This document shows, one piece after another, positions 28,076-35,906 of a DNA stretch of 64,000 nucleotides. Numbering within the stretch: position 1 is the first letter of the stretch; each line of letters starts with the position of its first letter. The notes under the pieces were generated by a model that did no database searches, was not told where the DNA came from, and saw only the letters and a program-made list of their open reading frames with translations. The translations under genes were made by a program, and so were the position numbers. Origin of the DNA: Nocardioides soli (GTDB lineage: Bacteria; Actinomycetota; Actinomycetes; Propionibacteriales; Nocardioidaceae); contig NZ_JACHWR010000002.1 of assembly GCF_014191495.1 (NCBI RefSeq), positions 496,001 to 560,000 of the forward strand, in the 5' to 3' direction.

Positions 28076-28705
28076 GTGAGCACCCCCACGTCTACCAGCC
28101 GCACGTCGACCCTGGTCGGCATCCTCCTCGGCATCGTGATCCTCGGCCTGGTCGCCGCGTTCGCGATCGGCCTGCCGAAGGCGCAGGGTGAGGAGTCGGC
28201 CCAGAGCGACATGACGCTGACGCTGCCCGACACCCTGCCGGGCGGGTACATCGCGTCCGACGACCCGAAGGCGTTCGAGGGCGGCGAGCTCGCGGAGCAG
28301 GCCGACGAAATCGTCAAGCAGGAGAAGGCCAACGCCGAGTACGGCAACCAGGTGCTGCCCGAGGTGCTCGGCCGGGCGGCCGCCACCCGCACGTACGTCG
28401 CGGAGGGCGCCCAGGCGATCTTCGTGCAGGTCTTCCAGTCCGAGGGCGGCGCGTTCGCCCCGAACAACCTGCCGGACCCGGAGAACACCGGCGGCCAGGC
28501 GCCGACCGAGATGACCCAGGTCGGCGACGGGGTCTGCATCCTCAGCTTCGGCCAGGCGATGGGCGGCGACGCCGGCGAGCCGGTGTTCAGCCAGTGCCAG
28601 GTCACCCACGACGGGCTGACCGCGCAGGTCGGCTCCGGCGCGGTCCCGGCCGAGGATCTCGTCGGCATCGCCGACGAGCTGCTCGACAGCCTCCAGGAGG
28701 GCTGA
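28076..28705 (+). CDS. Membrane-anchored hypothetical protein
   Basis: This 209-residue protein has one N-terminal membrane helix (TLVGILLGIVILGLVAAFAIGL, residues about 10-31) and an extracytoplasmic domain with two cysteines (VCILSF and SQCQVT) that could form a disulfide. I do not recognise a family. It is divergent from menF with a 64-bp gap and converges with the L,D-transpeptidase gene. GTG 28076 is chosen; the in-frame upstream sequence is antisense to menF. Confidence 0.8.
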   Translation: MSTPTSTSRTSTLVGILLGIVILGLVAAFAIGLPKAQGEESAQSDMTLTLPDTLPGGYIASDDPKAFEGGELAEQADEIVKQEKANAEYGNQVLPEVLGRAAATRTYVAEGAQAIFVQVFQSEGGAFAPNNLPDPENTGGQAPTEMTQVGDGVCILSFGQAMGGDAGEPVFSQCQVTHDGLTAQVGSGAVPAEDLVGIADELLDSLQEG

Positions 28706-28719
28706 GCCGGGCCGACCGG

Positions 28720-29559
28720 TCAGGACCAGTACACGACGACGGCGTCGCCGAGGCGCACCTGCCCGAAGAGGCGCTCGATGCCGGCGTAGTCGCGGATGTT
28801 CACACAGCCGTGGGACGCCCCGGCGTACCCGACCGCGGCGAAGTCCGAGGAGTAGTGGACGGCCTGCCCGCCGGAGAAGAACATCGCGAACGGCATCGCG
28901 GATCCGTAGAGCCGCGACACGTGGTCGGCGCTCTTGACGTAGACGTGGAAGACGCCCTCGCGGGTGGGGGTGGCGGCCGCGCCGAAGCGGGCGTCGAGCG
29001 TCTGTCGGACCCGCCCGTCGACCACCCACCGGAGCGTGGAGCTGGTCTTGTCGATGCACAGCACCCGGCCCACCCGGCAGCGCGGGTCGAGCGAGCCCGG
29101 GGCGTTGGCGCGGTTGTGCAGCTCTGCTCGGGTCGGCTTCGCGGTCATCGCGTGCAGCCGCGCGTGCGTGCGCCGGTCGACGACTCCGGTGACCGGGATG
29201 CCGCGCTTGGCCTGGAAGCCTCGCACGGCCGTGGTGGTGAGCCGGCCGTAGAAGCCGGTCACGTCGGACTGGAACCAGTCGATCTGCCGCAGCCGCGCCT
29301 GGAGGTCGCGGACCGGCCGGCCGCGGTCGTCGGGGCCGAGCAGCCGCGGGCCGGACTCGATGCGGGGCACCCGGGCGGTGGCCGGCGGGTACGTCGTGCC
29401 TGGTGCCACCGCCTCCTCGGGGCCGGCGGGGCCGGCGGGGCCGACCGCGGCCGGACGGCCGGTCGGGCCGTCGTGGAGCGCGTCGCCCGTGACGACCGCC
29501 GCCGCGCAGAGCAGGGCGGCGACCGCGAGGCCGAGCAGCAGGCGACGCACGAACAGCAT
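28720..29559 (-). CDS. L,D-transpeptidase with peptidoglycan-binding domain
   Basis: This 279-residue secreted protein has an N-terminal signal helix (LLLGLAVAALLCAAAVV), a Gly/Pro-rich linker, a PG_binding_1 domain (DLQARLRQIDWF ... GFQAKRGIPVTGVVD), and a YkuD catalytic domain ending in the motif GASHGCVNIRD with the nucleophilic Cys. It would make 3-3 peptidoglycan crosslinks. ATG 29559 follows a CAGGAG ribosome binding site and starts the signal peptide. Confidence 0.92.
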   Translation of the reverse strand: MLFVRRLLLGLAVAALLCAAAVVTGDALHDGPTGRPAAVGPAGPAGPEEAVAPGTTYPPATARVPRIESGPRLLGPDDRGRPVRDLQARLRQIDWFQSDVTGFYGRLTTTAVRGFQAKRGIPVTGVVDRRTHARLHAMTAKPTRAELHNRANAPGSLDPRCRVGRVLCIDKTSSTLRWVVDGRVRQTLDARFGAAATPTREGVFHVYVKSADHVSRLYGSAMPFAMFFSGGQAVHYSSDFAAVGYAGASHGCVNIRDYAGIERLFGQVRLGDAVVVYWS

Positions 29560-29704
29560 GGGGCACTCCTGGGGAAGTGGGAGGCGGACACGAGGGTGAC
29601 GCCCCGACGGGCGCTTCGGTTGCATTCCGGCGGCGCGTCGCCCGCGTCGTGACCAACCTGTGACCGATGCCGGGAGCCCCACGCCCGGCCCGTAGTCTCT
29701 CCGC

Positions 29705-30394
29705 GTGGTCCGCGCAGAGCTCGACAAGCAGCCGTCCGACGTCCGTCGCATGTTCGACGCGGTCGCGCGCCGCTACGACGTCACCAACGACGTGCTGTCG
29801 ATGGGCCAGGACCGCCGGTGGCGCCGGGCCGTGATCGCCGCGGTCGACCCGCGGCCGGGCGAGCGGGTGCTCGACCTCGCCGCCGGCACCGGTACGTCGA
29901 GCCAGCCCTTCGCCGACGCGGGCGCCACCGTCGTCCCGTGCGACTTCTCGCTCGGCATGCTGCGGGTGGGCAAGCAGGCCCTGCCGCACCTGCCGTTCAC
30001 GGCCGGCGACGGCACCCAGCTGCCGTTCGCCGACGAGAGCTTCGACGCGGTCACGATCTCCTTCGGGCTGCGCAACATCGTCGACCCCGAGGCCGGGCTG
30101 CGGGAGCTGCGCCGGGTCACGAGGCCGGGCGGTCGCCTCGTCGTCTGCGAGTTCAGCCATCCGGCCTGGGCGCCGTGGCGCACGGTCTACCTGGAGTACC
30201 TGATGCGGGCGCTCCCGCCGATCGCCCGCGCGGTCTCCTCCGCGCCCGACGCGTACGTGTACCTGGCCGAGTCGATCCGCGCGTGGCCCGACCAGCGCGG
30301 TCTGGCCGACCTGATCGGCGCGGCCGGCTGGCAGCGGCCGCAGTGGCGGGACCTGTCGGGCGGCATCGTCGCCCTGCATCGCGCCACCCGCTGA
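29705..30394 (+). CDS. menG: Demethylmenaquinone methyltransferase
   Basis: This 229-residue UbiE-family enzyme methylates demethylmenaquinone with SAM, the last menaquinone step. [21 protein letters not shown] near residue 17 and [19 protein letters not shown] near 55 are UbiE signatures, as are FPDESF-like [19 protein letters not shown] and [17 protein letters not shown] start. It is followed by two dispersed repeats and then the nuo operon. Confidence 0.94.
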   Translation: MVRAELDKQPSDVRRMFDAVARRYDVTNDVLSMGQDRRWRRAVIAAVDPRPGERVLDLAAGTGTSSQPFADAGATVVPCDFSLGMLRVGKQALPHLPFTAGDGTQLPFADESFDAVTISFGLRNIVDPEAGLRELRRVTRPGGRLVVCEFSHPAWAPWRTVYLEYLMRALPPIARAVSSAPDAYVYLAESIRAWPDQRGLADLIGAAGWQRPQWRDLSGGIVALHRATR

Positions 30395-30425
30395 GCCACG
30401 CTCGCACCTCCACGCCGGCGACGCG

Positions 30426-30468
30426 CTGGTTGAGGTGTGAGGGCCGCCAGGCCCGAGCCTCGAAACCC
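30426..30468 (-). repeat. Dispersed palindromic repeat, copy 3
   Basis: Read on the minus strand this begins GGGTTTCGAGGCTCGGGCC and ends CACCTCAACCAG. Its TCGGGCCTGGCGGCC centre nearly equals that of the copy at 9023-9068, 21 kb away. It lies 31 bp after menG. Confidence 0.75.
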
Positions 30469-30516
30469 GGTGAGCCGGGAAGCGGCGGTGTCCGCGTCGG
30501 TGCCGTGCGGGCGGTG

Positions 30517-30555
30517 GTGGTCTCGAGGCTCGCTGCGCTCGCGCCTCAACCACCC
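30517..30555 (+). repeat. Dispersed palindromic repeat, copy 4
   Basis: It starts GGTGGTCTCGAGGCTCGC and ends GCGCCTCAACCACC, with a GCTGCGC centre. It faces the copy at 30426-30468 in opposite orientation, 48 bp away, so the two could fold together or act as a bidirectional terminator after menG. Confidence 0.75.
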
Positions 30556-30700
30556 CCATCCTCCGAATTAGGGCACGCTCCCATGCGCTAAATGCGCAGG
30601 TCAGGCGCCGAATCCGGGGCCGATGGCAGCAACCCGGGCACCCGGGTCCCCCGGGGGTGCAGCGGCCTTTTCGAAGTGGTTAGATGGCCCTCGGACCACT

Positions 30701-30718
30701 TAGTGATTCCATTCACAA
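30701..30718 (+). promoter_or_regulatory. Rex-type operator upstream of nuoA
   Basis: TAGTGATTCCATTCACAA matches the Rex consensus TTGTGAA-N4-TTCACAA at 7 of 7 positions in the right half and 5 of 7 in the left. It lies 47 bp before the nuoA start and just downstream of a -10-like TTAGAT (30680-30685). In Streptomyces the nuo operon is known to be Rex-controlled; the rex gene itself is at 2.9 kb in this window. Assignment is by motif. Confidence 0.72.
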
Positions 30719-30764
30719 GGTCACAAGACGGCCCGGGAAAGACGGCCCGGAAGAGAGGCGAAGC

Positions 30765-31124
30765 ATGGAGCTCTACACGCCGGTCCTGGCACTGGCCGTC
30801 CTCGCGGGCGCGTTCGCGGTCTTCTCCGTGATCATGAGCGCGGTGGTGGGGCCCAAGCGCTACAACCGGGTCCGCCTGGACTCCTACGAGTGCGGCATCG
30901 AGCCCACGCCGCAGCCGCTCGGCGGCGGCCGCTTCCCGGTGAAGTACTTCATCACCGCGATGCTCTTCATCGTCTTCGACATCGAGATCATCTTCCTCTA
31001 CCCCTGGGCCGTGCAGTTCGACCAGCTGCTGCTCTTCGGGCTCGCCGAGATGGTCCTCTTCATCGCCACGGTCTTCATCGCCTACGCCTACGTATGGCGT
31101 CGCGGCGGCCTGGACTGGAACTGA
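30765..31124 (+). CDS. nuoA: NADH-quinone oxidoreductase subunit A
   Basis: This 119-residue membrane subunit of complex I has three helices and the conserved loop YECGIEPTPQPLGGGRFPVKYFITAMLF in residues 42-67, with FDIEIIFLYPWA after it. ATG 30765 follows GAGAGGCG. It is the first gene of a complete nuoA-N operon and sits under the Rex-type operator. Confidence 0.96.
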   Translation: MELYTPVLALAVLAGAFAVFSVIMSAVVGPKRYNRVRLDSYECGIEPTPQPLGGGRFPVKYFITAMLFIVFDIEIIFLYPWAVQFDQLLLFGLAEMVLFIATVFIAYAYVWRRGGLDWN

Positions 31125-31172
31125 GGCCCGCGATGTCCGCACCCTGCCTGCGTTCTCCCGGAGGAGATGTTC

Positions 31173-31727
31173 ATGGGAATTGAGGAGAAGCTCCCGAGCG
31201 GCGTCCTGCTGACGACCGTCGAGGGCGTCGCCGGCTACATGCGCAAGGCGTCGTTCTGGCCGGCGACCTTCGGTCTGGCCTGCTGCGCCATCGAGATGAT
31301 GACGACCGGCGGCCCGAAGTACGACCTCGCCCGCTTCGGCATGGAGGTCTTCCGGGCCAGCCCGCGCCAGGCGGACCTGATGATCGTGGCCGGCCGGGTG
31401 AGCCAGAAGATGGCCCCGGTGCTGCGCCAGATCTACGACCAGATGCCGAACCCCAAGTGGGTGCTGGCGATGGGCGTCTGCGCGAGCAGCGGTGGCATGT
31501 TCAACAACTACGCCATCGTCCAGGGTGTCGACCACGTCGTGCCCGTCGACATGTACCTGCCCGGCTGCCCGCCGCGTCCCGAGATGCTCATCGACGCGAT
31601 CCTCAAGCTCCACGACCAGGTGCAGAACACCAAGCTGGGCGCCAACCGGGCGCGTGAGGTCGAGGAGCTCGAGACGCAGGCGCTGCGCGCGCTCCCGACC
31701 TCGGAGATGAAGGGACTGCTGCGGTGA
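31173..31727 (+). CDS. nuoB: NADH-quinone oxidoreductase subunit B
   Basis: This 184-residue subunit holds the N2 iron-sulfur cluster. LACCAIEMM near residue 33, [14 protein letters not shown] near 100 and GCPPRPE near 131 supply the four Cys. The ATG at 31173 is preferred over 31167 because GGAGGAG ends 8 bp upstream. The stop overlaps nuoC. Confidence 0.96.
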   Translation: MGIEEKLPSGVLLTTVEGVAGYMRKASFWPATFGLACCAIEMMTTGGPKYDLARFGMEVFRASPRQADLMIVAGRVSQKMAPVLRQIYDQMPNPKWVLAMGVCASSGGMFNNYAIVQGVDHVVPVDMYLPGCPPRPEMLIDAILKLHDQVQNTKLGANRAREVEELETQALRALPTSEMKGLLR

Positions 31728-32437
31728 GCGAGAACGACCACACCGACCAGACCCCCGAGAACGTCCCCGCCCAGACGGGGGAGGTGCACGAGGTCGGCGT
31801 ACGCCACGGGATGTTCGGCGTCCGCGGCTCCGGCGACACCAGCGGGTACGGCGGGCTCGTCAAGCCGATCCTCTTCCCGGGTGACGCGCAGCGCCCCTTC
31901 GGCGGCTGGCACGACGAGGTCGCCGACGCGCTCGAGCAGGCCGGCCGGGCGGCGGGTCTCGAGGTGGCGACCCCGCGGGTCGTGATCCACCGGGGCGAGA
32001 TCACCTTCCACGTCCGCCGCGAGGACCTGCTGACCGTGGCGCAGGTGCTCCGCGACGACGAGCGGCTGCGCTTCGAGTTCTGCTCCGGCGTCAGCGGGGT
32101 GCACTATCCCGACGACACCGGCGCGGAGCTGCACGCGGTCTACCACCTGCTCTCGATGACCCACAACCGCCGGATCCGGCTCGAGGTCAGCGCGCCGGAC
32201 AGCGACCCGCACATCCCGTCGATCGTCTCGGTCTACCCAACCAACGACTGGCACGAGCGCGAGACCTTCGACATGTTCGGCATCGTCTTCGACGGCCACC
32301 CCGCGCTCACCCGGATCCTGATGCCCGACGACTGGCCGGGCCACCCCCAGCGCAAGGACTACCCGCTGGGCGGCATTCCCGTGGAGTACAAGGGCGGCAG
32401 CGTGCCGCCGCCCGACCAGCGACGGAGCTACAACTGA
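31724..32437 (+). CDS. nuoC: NADH-quinone oxidoreductase subunit C
   Basis: This 237-residue subunit of the peripheral arm contains the family signature [16 protein letters not shown] near residue 176 and ends with [20 protein letters not shown] and a Pro-rich tail. GTG start overlapping nuoB. Its last 91 bp, including the stop, are duplicated exactly 161 bp downstream. The gene itself appears intact. Confidence 0.95.
   Translation: MSENDHTDQTPENVPAQTGEVHEVGVRHGMFGVRGSGDTSGYGGLVKPILFPGDAQRPFGGWHDEVADALEQAGRAAGLEVATPRVVIHRGEITFHVRREDLLTVAQVLRDDERLRFEFCSGVSGVHYPDDTGAELHAVYHLLSMTHNRRIRLEVSAPDSDPHIPSIVSVYPTNDWHERETFDMFGIVFDGHPALTRILMPDDWPGHPQRKDYPLGGIPVEYKGGSVPPPDQRRSYN
32347..32437 (+). repeat. 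91-bp direct repeat, copy 1 (nuoC 3' end)
   Basis: This segment, from CCAGCGCAAGGAC to the nuoC stop codon, is identical over 91 bp to 32508-32598. It encodes the last 30 residues of NuoC. Confidence 0.9.
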
Positions 32438-32598
32438 TGAAGAAGCTGCAGCTCAGCGCCGTGCGGCCAGTAGTCGGGACGACTGGCCGGGCGCTCTATC
32501 ACCCTGGCCAGCGCAAGGACTACCCGCTGGGCGGCATTCCCGTGGAGTACAAGGGCGGCAGCGTGCCGCCGCCCGACCAGCGACGGAGCTACAACTGA
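32437..32598 (+). CDS. 53-residue ORF ending in a duplicated NuoC tail
   Basis: An ATG overlapping the nuoC stop (TGATG) opens a 53-codon frame. The first 24 residues ([13 protein letters not shown]..., basic) are unlike NuoC, and the last 29 are identical to the NuoC C-terminus, read in the same frame from the 91-bp duplicate. It ends 1 bp before nuoD. It may be a translated relic of a tandem duplication, a stabilising spacer that keeps nuoC-nuoD coupling, or an assembly error. I do not assign a function. Confidence 0.5.
   Translation: MKKLQLSAVRPVVGTTGRALYHPGQRKDYPLGGIPVEYKGGSVPPPDQRRSYN
32508..32598 (+). repeat. 91-bp direct repeat, copy 2 (nuoC-nuoD gap)
   Basis: This is an exact copy of the nuoC 3' end (32347-32437), offset by 161 bp. 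Just upstream, GACGACTGGCCGGG (32479-32492) also repeats sequence that precedes copy 1, but the few bases between differ, so the original duplication was longer and one copy has an indel. Confidence 0.9.
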
Positions 32599-32599
32599 C

Positions 32600-33943
32600 A
32601 TGAGCACCACCGAAGACCTCTACGCCGGCTCCAGCGAGACCACCGAGGGTCGCGTCTTCACCGTCACCGGCCAGGACTGGGACTCGATCGCCGAGGGCCT
32701 CGCCGAGGACGAGGTGCTGGAGCGGATCGTCGTCAACATGGGTCCGCAGCACCCGTCCACGCACGGCGTGCTCCGCCTGATCCTCGAGCTCGAGGGCGAG
32801 ACGGTGACCGAGGCCCGCTGCGGCATCGGCTACCTGCACACCGGCATCGAGAAGAACATGGAGTACCGCTCCTGGACGCAGGGCGTAACGTTCTGCACCC
32901 GGATGGACTACCTCTCGCCGTTCTACAACGAGATGAGCTACGTGCTCGGCGTCGAGCGGCTGCTCGACATCGAGGAAGACATCCCCGAGAAGGCCCAGGT
33001 CATGCGGGTCCTGCTCATGGAACTGAACCGCATCTCCTCCCACCTCGTCGCGATCGCGACCGGCGGCATGGAGATCGGCGCGCTGACCGTGATGACGATC
33101 GGCTTCCGCGAGCGCGAGCTCGTGCTCGACCTCTTCGAGCTGATCACCGGCCTGCGCATGAACCACGCGTTCATCCGCCCCGGCGGCGTGGCCCAGGACC
33201 TGCCCCCGGGTGCGCTCGACGAGATCCGCAGCTTCATCGCGCTGATGAAGAAGCGGCTCCCCGAGTACGCCGACCTCTGCAACGCCAACCCGATCTTCAA
33301 GGCCCGCCTCGAGGGCGTCGGCCACCTCGACCTGGCCGGCTGCCTGGCGCTCGGCATGTCGGGCCCGGTGCTGCGCAGCACCGGCTACCCCTGGGACCTG
33401 CGCAAGACGGAGCCCTACTCCGGCTACGAGACCTACGACTTCGACGTCCAGACCTGGGACACCTCCGACTCCTACGGGCGGTTCCGGATCCGGCTCAACG
33501 AGATGTGGGAGTCGCTGCGGATCGTCGAGCAGGCCGCCGACCGGCTCGCAAAGCTCGATGGCGCCCCGGTCATGGTCGCGGACAAGAAGATCGCGTGGCC
33601 GAGCCAGCTCGCCATCGGCAGCGACGGCATGGGCAACAGCCTCGACCACATCCGCCACATCATGGGCGAGTCGATGGAGGCGCTGATCCACCACTTCAAG
33701 CTGGTGACCGAGGGCTTCCGGGTGCCGGCCGGCCAGGTGTACGTGCCGGTCGAGTCGCCCCGCGGCGAGCTCGGCGCGCACGTCGTCTCCGACGGCGGCA
33801 CCCGGCCCTTCCGCGCCCACTTCCGCGACCCGTCGTTCACCAACCTCCAGGCCACCAGCGTGATGGCCGAGGGTGGCATGGTCGCCGACGTGATCGTCGC
33901 GATCGCATCCATCGACCCGGTCATGGGAGGCGTCGACCGATGA
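32600..33943 (+). CDS. nuoD: NADH-quinone oxidoreductase subunit D
   Basis: This 447-residue 49-kDa-type subunit lines the quinone site. [15 protein letters not shown] near residue 47 and [15 protein letters not shown] near 77 are conserved, as are [13 protein letters not shown] [24 protein letters not shown] (shown in part) and the final [21 protein letters not shown] 32600 lies 1 bp after the duplicated stop. The stop overlaps nuoE. Confidence 0.96.
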   Translation: MSTTEDLYAGSSETTEGRVFTVTGQDWDSIAEGLAEDEVLERIVVNMGPQHPSTHGVLRLILELEGETVTEARCGIGYLHTGIEKNMEYRSWTQGVTFCTRMDYLSPFYNEMSYVLGVERLLDIEEDIPEKAQVMRVLLMELNRISSHLVAIATGGMEIGALTVMTIGFRERELVLDLFELITGLRMNHAFIRPGGVAQDLPPGALDEIRSFIALMKKRLPEYADLCNANPIFKARLEGVGHLDLAGCLALGMSGPVLRSTGYPWDLRKTEPYSGYETYDFDVQTWDTSDSYGRFRIRLNEMWESLRIVEQAADRLAKLDGAPVMVADKKIAWPSQLAIGSDGMGNSLDHIRHIMGESMEALIHHFKLVTEGFRVPAGQVYVPVESPRGELGAHVVSDGGTRPFRAHFRDPSFTNLQATSVMAEGGMVADVIVAIASIDPVMGGVDR

Positions 33944-34599
33944 CACTCACCCAGGAGAACCTCAGCGAGCTGCGGGAGATCGCGGCCCGCTACCCCGAGG
34001 CCCGCTCCGGCCTGCTCCCGATGCTGCACCTGGTGCAGTCGATCGAGGGCCGGATCACGCCCGAGGGGATCGAGGTCTGCGCCGAGATCCTCGACATCTC
34101 CGCCGCCGAGGTCAGCGGCGTCGCGACGTTCTACACGATGTACAAGCGCCGCCCGGTCGGCGACTACCACGTCGGCGTCTGCACGAACACGCTGTGCGCG
34201 GTGATGGGCGGCGACGCCATCTTCGACAAGCTCAAGTGCCACCTCGACGTGGGCAACGACGAGACCACCGAGGACGGCAAGATCACCCTCGAGCACGTCG
34301 AGTGCAACGCGGCCTGCGACTACGCCCCGGTGATGATGGTCAACTGGGAGTTCATGGACAACATGACCCCGGAGTCGGCCGTCGAGCTGGTCGACGACCT
34401 CCGCGAGGGCAAGGAGGTCCGCTCCACCCGCGGCCCGCGGATCGTCACCTGGCGCGAGGCCGAGCGCGTGCTCGCCGGCTTCCCCGACGACCTCGCCGAC
34501 GAGGGCCCGGCCGCCGGCCCGGCTTCGCTCGTCGGCCTCGAGATCGCGCGCGAGAACGGCTGGACCGCGCCCGAGGCCGGTCAGGAGGAGAGCAAGTGA
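33940..34599 (+). CDS. nuoE: NADH-quinone oxidoreductase subunit E
   Basis: This 219-residue thioredoxin-like subunit binds the N1a [2Fe-2S] cluster through VCTNTLC (residues about 81-87) and [11 protein letters not shown] (about 122-132). The C-terminal 50 residues are an Asp/Glu/Ala-rich extension. ATG 33940 overlaps nuoD; the stop overlaps nuoF. Confidence 0.94.
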   Translation: MTLTQENLSELREIAARYPEARSGLLPMLHLVQSIEGRITPEGIEVCAEILDISAAEVSGVATFYTMYKRRPVGDYHVGVCTNTLCAVMGGDAIFDKLKCHLDVGNDETTEDGKITLEHVECNAACDYAPVMMVNWEFMDNMTPESAVELVDDLREGKEVRSTRGPRIVTWREAERVLAGFPDDLADEGPAAGPASLVGLEIARENGWTAPEAGQEESK

Positions 34600-35906
34600 C
34601 CGACACACTCACCCCGGTCCTCACCGACAACTGGGGCGACGAGCGCGCCTGGACGCTCGCGGCGTACGAAGCCCGCGGCGGCTACCGGGCCCTCGACAAG
34701 GCGTTCGCGATGGCGCCCGACGCGGTCATCGAGGAGGTCAAGGAGTCCGGCCTGCGCGGCCGCGGCGGCGCCGGCTTCCCGACCGGCATGAAGTGGGGCT
34801 TCATCCCGCAGGACAACCCGAAGCCGAAGTACCTCGTCGTCAACGCCGACGAGTCCGAGCCGGGCACCTGCAAGGACATCCCGCTGATGATGGCCAGCCC
34901 GCACACGCTGGTCGAGGGCGTGATCATCAGCAGCTACGCGATCCGCGCCAACAAGGCGTTCATCTACATCCGCGGCGAGGTGCTGCACGTGATCCGCCGC
35001 GTCCAGCGCGCGGTGCAGGAGGCCTACCTGGCCGGCCACCTCGGCACGAACATCCACGGCTCCGGCTACGACCTCGACATCGTCGTGCACGCGGGCGCGG
35101 GCGCCTACATCTGTGGCGAGGAGACCGCGCTGCTCGAAGGCCTCGAGGGCCGGCGTGGCCAGCCTCGGCTGCGCCCGCCGTTCCCGGCGGTCGCCGGCCT
35201 CTACGCGAGCCCGACGGTGATCAACAACGTCGAGTCGATCGCGTCGGTGCCGAGCATCATCGCCAACGGTCGCGGCTGGTTCTCGTCGATGGGCACCGAG
35301 AAGTCCAAGGGCTACGGCATCTTCTCGCTCTCGGGGCACGTGCAGAAGCCCGGGCAGTACGAAGCGCCGCTCGGCATCACGCTGCGCACGCTGATCGACC
35401 TGGCCGGTGGCATCCGTGAGGGCCACGAGCTGAAGTTCTGGACGCCCGGCGGCTCCAGCACCCCGCTGCTGACCGCCGAGCACCTCGACGTCCCGCTGGA
35501 CTTCGAGGGCGTCGGCGCCGCGGGCTCGATGCTCGGCACCCGGGCGCTGCAGATCTTCGACGACAGCACCTGCGTGGTGCGCGCCGTGCTGCGCTGGACG
35601 GAGTTCTACAAGCACGAGTCCTGCGGCAAGTGCACCCCGTGCCGCGAGGGCACGTGGTGGCTGGTGCAGGTGCTGGCCGCGCTGGAGAAGGGCGAGGGCA
35701 CCGAGGAGGACCTCGACCTGCTGCTCGACCAGTGCGACAACATCCTGGGCCGTTCGTTCTGTGCGCTCGCCGACGGCGCGGTCAGCCCGGTCGCCAGCTC
35801 GATCCAGTACTTCCGGGACGAGTACATCGCGCACCTCACCCAGGGCGGGTGTCCCTTCGACCCGGCCCGTTCGACCGCTTGGGCAGGACAGGAGGTGACG
35901 GCATGA
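34596..35906 (+). CDS. nuoF: NADH-quinone oxidoreductase subunit F
   Basis: This 436-residue subunit binds NADH, FMN and the N3 [4Fe-4S] cluster. [19 protein letters not shown] near residue 51 is the FMN/NADH motif, [15 protein letters not shown] near 166 is conserved, and [13 protein letters not shown] near 343 holds three cluster Cys, with a fourth in the following helix. GTG 34596 overlaps nuoE. Confidence 0.96.
   Translation: MTDTLTPVLTDNWGDERAWTLAAYEARGGYRALDKAFAMAPDAVIEEVKESGLRGRGGAGFPTGMKWGFIPQDNPKPKYLVVNADESEPGTCKDIPLMMASPHTLVEGVIISSYAIRANKAFIYIRGEVLHVIRRVQRAVQEAYLAGHLGTNIHGSGYDLDIVVHAGAGAYICGEETALLEGLEGRRGQPRLRPPFPAVAGLYASPTVINNVESIASVPSIIANGRGWFSSMGTEKSKGYGIFSLSGHVQKPGQYEAPLGITLRTLIDLAGGIREGHELKFWTPGGSSTPLLTAEHLDVPLDFEGVGAAGSMLGTRALQIFDDSTCVVRAVLRWTEFYKHESCGKCTPCREGTWWLVQVLAALEKGEGTEEDLDLLLDQCDNILGRSFCALADGAVSPVASSIQYFRDEYIAHLTQGGCPFDPARSTAWAGQEVTA

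Larger units (their letters stand above)
30395..30764 (+). other. Intergenic region before nuoA
   Basis: This 370-bp gap holds no gene. Its left half contains two copies of the dispersed palindromic repeat (30426-30468 and 30517-30555). The right half, from about 30580, is the nuo leader, with GC-rich short palindromes (ACCCGGGCACCCGGGT), a -10-like TTAGAT at 30680-30685 and a Rex-type operator at 30701-30718. Confidence 0.65.
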
